Origin: Micromonospora pallida
GTDB taxonomy: Bacteria; Actinomycetota; Actinomycetes; Mycobacteriales; Micromonosporaceae
Assembly: GCF_900090325.1 (NCBI RefSeq)
Contig: NZ_FMHW01000002.1
Span: 5,333,001-5,397,000, forward strand
Length of the DNA stretch: 64,000 bases
Reading direction: 5' to 3'
Shown one piece after another: positions 42,049 through 49,735 of this stretch (positions are counted from its first letter, which is position 1; each line of letters opens with the position of its first letter). The notes under the pieces were generated by a model, which searched no databases, was not told the origin of the DNA, and saw only the letters and a list, made by a program, of their open reading frames with translations. The position numbers and the translations under genes were made by a program.

Positions 42049-43941
42049 TCAGCCCGGCTCCTTGGCCGACTGCTTGCCGTCGGCGGTCAGGCAGGCCGGT
42101 TCGGCCGGGGCCGGTGGTGGCCGGTCGGTGACCACCAGCGCCCAGACCCGGTAGCAGTGCCGGGTCCGGCGGTCGACACCGGGAATCAGGTACGGCGGCA
42201 CGTCTCCGGCACCGACCTGGTCGATCTTGGTGTCGTCCCGCCAGATCACGTACGAGTCGAAGCCCGGCAGCTTGGACTGGTCACCGAAGTCCAGCCGTAC
42301 GGTGCCGGCGCGCGGGCTGCTCGCGGTGACCGGCAGCGGGTAGAGCTGGGCGGTGGGCCCGGTGGGGGCGGTGGGGCTGGCGGTCGGGGTGTTCGGTCGG
42401 GCGGTGTCGTCCGGTCGTCCCAGCCACACCCCCACGCCCGCGCTGACCAGGGCCAGTACGGCCAGCCCGGCGGCCGGGACCAGCCAGCGGCGCCGCTTCA
42501 CCGGCTCGGGTCGCGTCGGCTCGGGAACCGGTACGGTCGCGCCGGTGGTGGCCAGCACCTCCACCCCGCCGTCCGACCGCCCCACCCCGGTCGAGGCTCC
42601 CCCGGTCAGGGCTGCCCCGGCCGAGGTCGCGCCGGTCAGGGCCGCGCCGGTCGAGGCTGGCCCGGTGCGGGCCCCTCCGGTCGAGGCTCCCCCGGTCGAG
42701 GCCAGGTTGGTCGAGGCCGCGCCGGTCGGGTTGGCCGGGCCGTCCGCGCCGGTCCAGCCGTCCGTACCGGTGCGGCTGGCCGGGATGGCGCCGGCGCTGT
42801 CGGCGCGCAGGCCTGCCGCGTCCCGGACCGATGCCGGGCCGACCGGGGTCGGCTCGAAACGCCACGCCGGTTGCTCCGCCCCGGCGGCCTCCGACGTGGG
42901 CGGCAACGGCGGCGGGGCGTCGTCCGGCAGCGTGTCGGGCTGGCCGCCCAGGGCGGCGAACCGCTCGGCGAGCCAGGTCGGGTCGGGCCGGTCCTCCGGA
43001 CGCTTGGCCAGGCACTGCTGCACCACCTGCCAGAGTGGCTCGGCCAACCCGTCCGGGCGGACCGGCTCGTCCTCGATGTGCGCCCGCAGCAGCCCGAGCG
43101 GGTGCTCGGCGTCGAACGGCCGACGGCCGGCCAGCAGTTCGTAGCCGAGCACGCCGAGGGCGTAGACGTCGACCGCCGCCGTGGCGGTACGGCCCAGGGC
43201 CAGCTCGGGGGCGAGGTAGGCGGGTGTACCGACGGTGTGGTCGCGCTGGGTCAGCGTCTGCCCGTCGGCGACCTGCGCCACGCCGAAGTCGGTGAGCCGG
43301 GACCACGGCTCACCGCCCCGCCAGGTGATCAGCACGTTCTCCGGTTTGACGTCCCGGTGCACGATCCCGGCCACGTGCACCTCGGCCAACGCGGCGGCGA
43401 CCTGGGCGAGCACGGTGACCGCCCGGTCCTGGTCGAAGGCGCCCCGGCTGGCGGCCACCCGCAGGTTCTCCCCGGTGACCAGGTCCATCACGATCGCCAG
43501 GGTGTCCCCCTCGACGACCAGGTCGTGGACCGGCACCAGATGCGGATGGCGCAGCGCCCGGAGCACGTTGCGTTCGCGCAGGAAGCGGCCCACCGCGGCG
43601 GGGTCCGCCGAGTACTCCTCCCGCATGATCTTGATCGCCACCGGCGCGTCGTCAGCCCGGCGTCGGCCACGCCACACCCGGCCGTGGCCGCCCTCCCCGA
43701 TTGGCCGTTCCATCACGTAGCGGCTGCCGAGCGCGACGGTCTGCACGGCCTGCGGGGGCGGCGCGGCGGGGGGCATGGTCGGCGGCAACGTGGGTTGCCC
43801 CGCCGGGTCTACGTCCGGGGTGGTCATGATCTCCACGGTTACAGGGGTGTGGTCGGACCGGAGCGGGGGCGTCGGACGCTCCGTCGCGAACGCCACCGTG
43901 GTCGTACCATAGCCCTCCCCTTCCGGGGGCCGACGACTCAT
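42049..43941 (-). CDS. Membrane Ser/Thr protein kinase with fibronectin-like sensor tail
   Basis: A 630-residue Hanks-type kinase. The catalytic domain has RPIGEGGHGRVWRG (about residue 80), VAIKIMREE, GIVHRDVKPENVL (about 195), LTDFGVAQV and GTPAYLAPELALG. A low-complexity linker built of 5-residue Ala/Ser-Thr-Gly units (NLASTGGASTGGARTGPAST) leads to one transmembrane helix (RWLVPAAGLAVLALVSAGVG) and a short extracellular fibronectin-like domain (RAGTVRLDFGDQSKLPGFDS). No PASTA repeats are in the kinase. ATG 43941 overlaps the EccC stop as ATGA; ATG 43827 with GGAG is an alternative. It may phosphorylate the FHA-binding partners in this locus. Confidence 0.93.
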   Translation of the reverse strand: MSRRPPEGEGYGTTTVAFATERPTPPLRSDHTPVTVEIMTTPDVDPAGQPTLPPTMPPAAPPPQAVQTVALGSRYVMERPIGEGGHGRVWRGRRRADDAPVAIKIMREEYSADPAAVGRFLRERNVLRALRHPHLVPVHDLVVEGDTLAIVMDLVTGENLRVAASRGAFDQDRAVTVLAQVAAALAEVHVAGIVHRDVKPENVLITWRGGEPWSRLTDFGVAQVADGQTLTQRDHTVGTPAYLAPELALGRTATAAVDVYALGVLGYELLAGRRPFDAEHPLGLLRAHIEDEPVRPDGLAEPLWQVVQQCLAKRPEDRPDPTWLAERFAALGGQPDTLPDDAPPPLPPTSEAAGAEQPAWRFEPTPVGPASVRDAAGLRADSAGAIPASRTGTDGWTGADGPANPTGAASTNLASTGGASTGGARTGPASTGAALTGATSAGAALTGGASTGVGRSDGGVEVLATTGATVPVPEPTRPEPVKRRRWLVPAAGLAVLALVSAGVGVWLGRPDDTARPNTPTASPTAPTGPTAQLYPLPVTASSPRAGTVRLDFGDQSKLPGFDSYVIWRDDTKIDQVGAGDVPPYLIPGVDRRTRHCYRVWALVVTDRPPPAPAEPACLTADGKQSAKEPG

Positions 43942-46900
43942 CCGCGTACCGCCAGCTCGAGCAGGGGGATCTGGAGCTGACTGGCCCGTCGGCGCAGCAT
44001 CAGCAGTCCCCGACCGGGCGGCCAGGCGCCGCAGGTCGAGCGGGGCAGCTTCACCTCGAACAGGTCACCGTCGACGTGCGAGACCGGGTTGAGCAGCAGC
44101 CCGGCCTGGGCCCGGCACATCCGGGCCAACCAGCCCCGGTAACGCAACTGGACCAGGTCGTCGGTGGTGCCGGCGGCGAGCAGCAGGTTGCCGGTGTCCC
44201 GGGCCTGCCGGGCCAGTTCCTCCAGCAGGTGCGCGGCCGACCCGTCGGCGAGCAGTTCGGCGTCGTCGACCAGCACGGTGACCGGACCGGGCAGGTCGGC
44301 CAGCACCGCGGCCAGTTCGGCGTCGGCCCGTGGTCCGGTCAGGACGGCCGCCACGCCGGGTCGGCCGGCCAGTTCCTGCAACGGGGACGGACGGGGGCAG
44401 AGGGCCACCACCGGCAGCGCTCCCGGCCGGCGCAGCAGCGAGTCGGCCAACGCCAGGAGGGCTCCACTGCGTCCGGTGCCGGGGGCCCCGGCGACCAGGA
44501 AGGTGTGTCCGAGTTCGGCGAGGTCCACGTCGACCGGGCCGAGGTGGTCCCCGCCGACGCCGACCGTGCCGACGGTGGGCCGGGTCGGCAGCGGGCCCCG
44601 ACGCAGCGCGTCGGCCTCGACGGCGGTGATCGCCACCGGCAGCGGGTCGACCCGCTGCGGCAGCAGTTCCGCCGGCAGCCCGTCCCAGCGGGAGCGGGTC
44701 ACCGCGACGTGCCGCTGCACCGCGGTCGCCTGCACCGTGCCGTCCGGGTCGGGGTCCAGGAGCGCCACCTGGAACATGGAGTTCCCGGGGAGGCCGATGG
44801 CCCGTCCCGGCGGCATCGTCCGGGGCACCTCGCGCGGGTTGATGCCGTACGCGGCCAGGTCGTCCGGGTCGGCGTGGGCCAGGATCAGCCGGGTGGCCAC
44901 CGCCCCGGAGAGGCGGTGGGTGAACCCGGACCGGTCGGTGGCGAGCACGGTCACCACGCCCACCGCCGGTCCCCGACGCAGCAGGGAGTCGAGCAGGTCG
45001 ACCAGCCGTCCGCCGTCGGTCTCGCCGTACCGGGCGACGAACGTCTCGTACCGGTCCAGGATCAGCACCAGGTAGGGCAGCGCCTCGGTGTCGGCGACGG
45101 CGGCCCGCTGCTCGGCCAGTGCCGCGTACCCGCCGCTGGCCAGCAACCGCTGCCGGCGGCCGATCTCGGCGTCCAGCAGGGTGAGCACCCGGGTGGTGCG
45201 GTCGCTGTCGTCGCCGTCGACGTACGCCCCGCAGTGCGGCAGCCCGGCCAGCGGAGCCAGCGCCCGGTTGCCCTGGTCGAGCAGGTAGAGGTGCAGGTCG
45301 GCCGGGCCGGTCCGTCGGGTCAGCCCGACCACGAGCGCGCGCAGCAGGGTGGACCGGCCACTGCGGGCCATCCCGGCGACCAGCACCGGCCCGGTGCGTT
45401 CCAGGTCCAGCAGGTACGGGCGCTGTGCCTGCTGCTCGGGGTGGTCGGCAAGCCCGACCGGAGCGGCCAGCGCCCCGCCGCCGGTGCCCCGGGCCAGTTC
45501 GGCGTCGACCACCAGCTCGGGCAGGGGCGGCAGCCAGGGGCTCTCCGGCGTCCGGATCCCGGCTGCCTCGGCCGCACCCCGGATCGCCGCGACCAGCACG
45601 GTCAGGTCGGTCTCCACCTGCTCGGGAACTGCGGCAACGACCCCGCCGGATGGCGCTGCCGGTCCAGCGGGGACCAGCGGCGGCGTCGCGCCGTCCGTCA
45701 GGGCCGGCTGGTGCGGGACGGCCGGCGCCTCGGCGGTCGGGGCGGGGCCGCGCCCCAGGTCCCGGACCCGTCGGGGGCGCAGCGTCACGCTGGTCGGTTC
45801 CGCCGTGGCCGCCACCCGGGGCCAGCCGATCCGGGCGGTCTGCACCAGGGTCAGGTCGCTGTGCCCGGCCCGCAGGTACGCCCGACCGGGTTGGTGCCGG
45901 GAGAGCCGGGCGGCGTCGGGTACGTCCACCACGTCGGCGCTGTCGGCCGCGCTGGTGACCCGCAGGCAGATCCGCAGGTTGAGGTTGGCGCGCAGTTCGG
46001 CGTTGACCGAGCCGGCCGGGCGCTGGGTGGCCATCACCACGTGTACGCCGAGGCTGCGCCCACGCATGCCGATGCCCACCACCCCGCTGACGAACTCGGG
46101 TACCTCCTCCACCAGCGAGGCGAACTCGTCGATCACGATGACCAGTCGGGGCAGCCGCCCACCGGTGATCGCCCAGTAGTCGTCGATGTCCTTGGCCGCC
46201 GCCTCGGCGAGCAGGGCCTCCCGGCGGCGCAGCTCGGCGCGGAGCGCGGACAGGGCCCGGTTGACCAGGTGTCCGTCCAGGTCGGTGACCATGCCGACGC
46301 AGTGCGGAAGCTGGGCGCACTCGGCGAATGCGCTGCCGCCCTTGTAGTCGACCAGCACCAGGGAGAGCGCGTCCGGGGTGTTGCCGAGCGCCAGGCCGGT
46401 GACGAGGGTCTGCAACAGCTCCGACTTGCCGGCGCCGCTGGTGCCGGCGATCAGCGCGTGCGGGCCGTCCCGCCGCAGGTCGACGGTGATCGGCCCGTCC
46501 GGTCCGACGCCGAGCAGCACCCGGGTGGAGCGGCCGGCCGGCTCGGCGGCCCAGCGCTGCTGGATCTGCGCCGGCCCCGGGGTACGGCCCAGCCCGGCCA
46601 GTTCGAGCAGCCGGACCGTCTCCGGTACGCCGCCGCCCTCACCCCAGCGCTCGCCGAGCACCCGCAGCGGGGCCAACGCGTGCCCCAGCCTGGCGGCGGC
46701 GCTCGGGTCGAGGCGGTCCAGCAGCACTCCGTCCAGGTCGGGGCGCTCCGGTCGGCGCACCATCGCCCGGGTGCCCGAGCCGCTGTTGACCACCACGGTG
46801 GCCCGGCACTCGCCGGGCAGTTCGGTCTCCAGCGCGTCCAGGCAGATCGCGTAGACCCCCACCTCGGGGCCGTCGGCGAGCAGTTCGGCCAACCCGGGCA

Positions 46901-48437
46901 GGCCGCGCAGCCGGCGGGCCCCGTCGGCCACCAGGACCAGCCGCCGCCCGACCGGAGCACCGGCCCGGAGCGTGGCGGCCCGTTCGGCCCGGCGCTGGTC
47001 GACGATGCGCCGCAGCCCGGCCAGCCGGGCCCGGGCCTGTTCGGCGTCGGTGGCGACCATCCGGTCGCACTCCAGGTCGGCGGTGTGCGGCAGGGTGTGC
47101 GGCAGCCAGCTCAGCCAACCCCAGTCGTCGGCCTCGTCACCCCCGGTGAGCAGGACGATCCCGACGTCGTGCGGGGCGTGCAGGGTGGCGAGCTGGGCGA
47201 GGACCGCGCGGACGGTGGCCAGCAGACCGGGCCGGGGACCGGCCAGTCCGAGCACCCCGGCGACGGTCAGGTCCACGGCGATCGGGCTCTGCGCCACCGC
47301 CGGCAGTTCCAGGGGTTCGGCGCTCGCCTCGAGTTCGGCGCCCGGTCCGGTGAGGACCGCCTCCACCAGGGTCGACGCGAGGCCCACCCGCAGCCGCAGG
47401 AAGTCGGCGTCCGCCGGGCGGCGTTCGAAGAGGCGCCGGGTGGGTCCGGTGGCCGTCCGCAGCAGGCGTCCCGGGTCGGGCAGTTCCTCCCGCCGGGTCC
47501 GCCCCTGCTCTTCGGCGAGGCGGTCCAGGCGCTCGGTCAGCTCGGTGCGCTGCCGCTCGTAGTCGGCCAGCGCCTGGCGGTACTCCTTGCGACCGCCGCG
47601 CCGGTCGGAGAAGACGTTGGCCAGCAGCAGCAGCGGCGAGAGCGCCATGAACAGCAGCAGGTAGCCGGCGTTCGGGAAGATCGCGTACGCCACCCCGCCC
47701 AGCAGGACCGGCAGCAGGACGGCCAGCAGCGGAAACCGTACGGTGCGCGGCGGTTCGGGGCGGCGGGGCACGGTCAGCCGGGGGGTGGCGGCGCGGACGC
47801 TGATCCGGGGTGGCCGGTTGTACTGGATGGTGCCGGCCGCGTCGACCGGCTCGACCGGGGCGTCGGCCGGGTCCACCGGCCGCAGCGTCAGCACCGTCTC
47901 GCCGACGCCGAAGACGTCCCCCGGGGCGATCGGGGTCGGCGCGTCCAGCCGGACGCCCCGCCAGGCCGTACCGTTGCGCGAACCGGCGTCGGCCAGTTCC
48001 GCGACGCCGTCCCGTCCGGTCGTCAGGCGGGCGTGGACCCGGCTGACCTCCGGATCGGTCAGCACGAGGCCGGCCTCGGGTGACCGGCCGACGGTGAGGT
48101 CCGTGCCGGGGTGGAACGAGGTGGCCGCCACGCCACCGGCCCCGCCGACGACGGCCACCTCGACCGTGCCGACCGGCTCGGTGCCGGCCTCCTCCGGGCG
48201 GGCGGCCACCTCGATCCGGCTACCGGCGGGCAGCGGCAGGTCGGCCAGCCGGGCGGTACGGGACAACGGCCGTCCCCGGAGCCAGAGCCGGACCGGGGCG
48301 GCCCGCCCCACCGGACCGGCGTCCGGCGACGCCCGGTCGATCGCTGCGGCGAGGTCCGCGACGGTGGCCCGGGCTCCTGCCCGCACCATCATCGGGACCT
48401 CCCGTCCCCTCACCGCGATCCGCAGTTCCCGTTCCAT
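43938..48437 (-). CDS. EccC/EssC-type FtsK-SpoIIIE ATPase with N-terminal ubiquitin-like and FHA domains
   Basis: A 1499-residue type VII secretion motor. Residues 1-80 look like a YukD/ubiquitin-like fold and 92-187 form an FHA domain (LTVGRSPEAGLVLTDPEVSR, AGSRNGT). Two transmembrane helices lie at about 236-277, then three ATPase modules. Only module 1 has intact motifs: LIAGTSGAGKSELLQTLV and LVIVIDEFASLVEEVPEF. Module 2 (GMARSGRSTLL, LILDRYE) and module 3 (GAPGTGRSGALL) have Arg for the Walker A Lys. FHA-fused ATPases are the EssC style of Firmicutes; mycobacterial EccC lacks FHA. EccB, EccD, EccE and MycP are not in the window. Confidence 0.92.
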   Translation of the reverse strand: MERELRIAVRGREVPMMVRAGARATVADLAAAIDRASPDAGPVGRAAPVRLWLRGRPLSRTARLADLPLPAGSRIEVAARPEEAGTEPVGTVEVAVVGGAGGVAATSFHPGTDLTVGRSPEAGLVLTDPEVSRVHARLTTGRDGVAELADAGSRNGTAWRGVRLDAPTPIAPGDVFGVGETVLTLRPVDPADAPVEPVDAAGTIQYNRPPRISVRAATPRLTVPRRPEPPRTVRFPLLAVLLPVLLGGVAYAIFPNAGYLLLFMALSPLLLLANVFSDRRGGRKEYRQALADYERQRTELTERLDRLAEEQGRTRREELPDPGRLLRTATGPTRRLFERRPADADFLRLRVGLASTLVEAVLTGPGAELEASAEPLELPAVAQSPIAVDLTVAGVLGLAGPRPGLLATVRAVLAQLATLHAPHDVGIVLLTGGDEADDWGWLSWLPHTLPHTADLECDRMVATDAEQARARLAGLRRIVDQRRAERAATLRAGAPVGRRLVLVADGARRLRGLPGLAELLADGPEVGVYAICLDALETELPGECRATVVVNSGSGTRAMVRRPERPDLDGVLLDRLDPSAAARLGHALAPLRVLGERWGEGGGVPETVRLLELAGLGRTPGPAQIQQRWAAEPAGRSTRVLLGVGPDGPITVDLRRDGPHALIAGTSGAGKSELLQTLVTGLALGNTPDALSLVLVDYKGGSAFAECAQLPHCVGMVTDLDGHLVNRALSALRAELRRREALLAEAAAKDIDDYWAITGGRLPRLVIVIDEFASLVEEVPEFVSGVVGIGMRGRSLGVHVVMATQRPAGSVNAELRANLNLRICLRVTSAADSADVVDVPDAARLSRHQPGRAYLRAGHSDLTLVQTARIGWPRVAATAEPTSVTLRPRRVRDLGRGPAPTAEAPAVPHQPALTDGATPPLVPAGPAAPSGGVVAAVPEQVETDLTVLVAAIRGAAEAAGIRTPESPWLPPLPELVVDAELARGTGGGALAAPVGLADHPEQQAQRPYLLDLERTGPVLVAGMARSGRSTLLRALVVGLTRRTGPADLHLYLLDQGNRALAPLAGLPHCGAYVDGDDSDRTTRVLTLLDAEIGRRQRLLASGGYAALAEQRAAVADTEALPYLVLILDRYETFVARYGETDGGRLVDLLDSLLRRGPAVGVVTVLATDRSGFTHRLSGAVATRLILAHADPDDLAAYGINPREVPRTMPPGRAIGLPGNSMFQVALLDPDPDGTVQATAVQRHVAVTRSRWDGLPAELLPQRVDPLPVAITAVEADALRRGPLPTRPTVGTVGVGGDHLGPVDVDLAELGHTFLVAGAPGTGRSGALLALADSLLRRPGALPVVALCPRPSPLQELAGRPGVAAVLTGPRADAELAAVLADLPGPVTVLVDDAELLADGSAAHLLEELARQARDTGNLLLAAGTTDDLVQLRYRGWLARMCRAQAGLLLNPVSHVDGDLFEVKLPRSTCGAWPPGRGLLMLRRRASQLQIPLLELAVRG

Positions 48438-48483
48438 CCCGGCCTCCCGAACCCCGACCCGTCCCGGTCCCCCTCCCTGCCGG

Positions 48484-48747
48484 TCAGCCGCCGGCCTGCT
48501 CCAGGGCGTCCGCGCGCCGCCGGACCTCCAGCGCCGCGTCCTGAAGGGCGGCGGAGAGGCGGGTCAGCGCCGGCTCGTACTCGCTGCTCCAGGAGGTACG
48601 GAACCGGTCGGCCGCCCCGCCGCGCCAGTAGGTGTTGGCCAGCTCGTTACGCAGCTCGCGCAGCAGGCTGTCCACCGCCGAGCTCTGCCGGTTGAAGTTG
48701 GTGTTCAGGGAGTGCAGTTGGGGAATCTCGCCACCGATGACCGACAT
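48484..48747 (-). CDS. WXG100-family (Esx) protein
   Basis: An 87-residue helical hairpin protein: MSVIGGEIPQLHSLNTNF, then NELANTYWRGGAADRFRTSW with the Trp-Arg-Gly turn, and LTRLSAALQDAALEVRRRAD. This is the classical substrate/partner of type VII secretion. A near-consensus GAAGGAGAT ribosome site precedes ATG 48747. It lies 46 nt upstream of the secretion ATPase. There is no obvious YxxxD/E tail, so it probably travels with a partner. Confidence 0.9.
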   Translation of the reverse strand: MSVIGGEIPQLHSLNTNFNRQSSAVDSLLRELRNELANTYWRGGAADRFRTSWSSEYEPALTRLSAALQDAALEVRRRADALEQAGG

Positions 48748-48906
48748 CGGATCTCCTTCGCTGGTCGGTGTCGTCGAGGACCACGCTAGGCAGCGACACC
48801 GGCCGGCAAAATCGGAAAGGCTCCCCAACGGGGCCGGGACCGCCGACCCACCCGACCGGCTCTGCCGACCGACCCGACCGACCCGGGCGGCGGGGCAAGC
48901 GCCCGG

Positions 48907-49572
48907 TCAGCGGCGGAGCAGGGCGAGGTCCTCCCTGGTCACCAGGCCCCGGCTGATCGCGTACTCGGCCAGGTTGGTCAGCGCGCTGAAGCCGGTCATG
49001 TTGGGCACCCCGGCGGCGTGCAGCCGGGTCCGCAGGTACTCGATCCGCTTGACCAGGGTGCTGCGCGGCCAGCCGAGCCGCGCCGCGGCCGCCGCGTAGC
49101 TCTTCGGGTACGGGTCGTAGCGGGGCAGTTCCTCGAGATAACCGGCGAAGAGCGCCACCATGGCCAGCCGGTCCGCCGTACTGATCATCACCTCGGCGCC
49201 GACCGCGGTCGCCTCGGCCACGTCCTCGGGCGGCGCCTCGCCGGCCGGCGCCGGGACCGCCGACGGCAGCAGGGTCAGCCCGTGCTGGCCGTGCGTGCCG
49301 TCCACCAGCACCTTGGTCGGACTCTCCACCGCGATCCGCCGGCCCGGTGCCAGCACCGACCGGAACCCCAGGTCGTCCACGACGGAGAGCGGACGCGTGG
49401 TGGAGCTGTTCGTCAGCCACCAGGTGTCGCCCTCCCGGGCCACCGTGCCGGCGATCCGGGAGATGCCGGTGTCGGTCGGGTCCAGGCAGATGGTGCACTC
49501 CCGGACCCGTCCGAAGGTCAACCGCTGGTCCGGGTCCAGTTCCACTGTGTGATCGGCCGCCTCGATCCGCAT
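48907..49572 (-). CDS. FHA-domain protein with C-terminal helix-turn-helix-like region
   Basis: A 221-residue cytosolic protein. Residues 1-105 form an FHA phosphothreonine-binding domain (LTFGRVRECTICLDPTDTGI, SRIAGTVAREG, WWLTNSS). Residues about 130-221 are helical, with YPKSYAAAAARLGWPRSTLV then KRIEYLRTRL, which looks like a DNA-binding or sigma-region-like HTH. It would read out phosphorylation by the locus kinase and could regulate the locus. ATG 49572 is chosen; GTG 49581 is nearly equivalent. Confidence 0.82.
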   Translation of the reverse strand: MRIEAADHTVELDPDQRLTFGRVRECTICLDPTDTGISRIAGTVAREGDTWWLTNSSTTRPLSVVDDLGFRSVLAPGRRIAVESPTKVLVDGTHGQHGLTLLPSAVPAPAGEAPPEDVAEATAVGAEVMISTADRLAMVALFAGYLEELPRYDPYPKSYAAAAARLGWPRSTLVKRIEYLRTRLHAAGVPNMTGFSALTNLAEYAISRGLVTREDLALLRR

Positions 49573-49735
49573 CCCTGTCACCGGTCCCGCGCTCCTTCCC
49601 GCGACTACTGGGGACCCTTCCCCATCCACCGGTCCCGCCGACCTCAGCGGTCCTCGCCTATTCTCGGACACTGCCGGTCCCCGCCCCGATGCCGCCCGGG
49701 CGCTGCGGCCGACCGCGTTCTCTGGAGGATTCCCC

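Noticed and set aside
44076..48083. 1335-codon plus-strand frame opposite eccC
   Set aside because: Shadow frame; the minus strand encodes unmistakable FHA and ATPase motifs.
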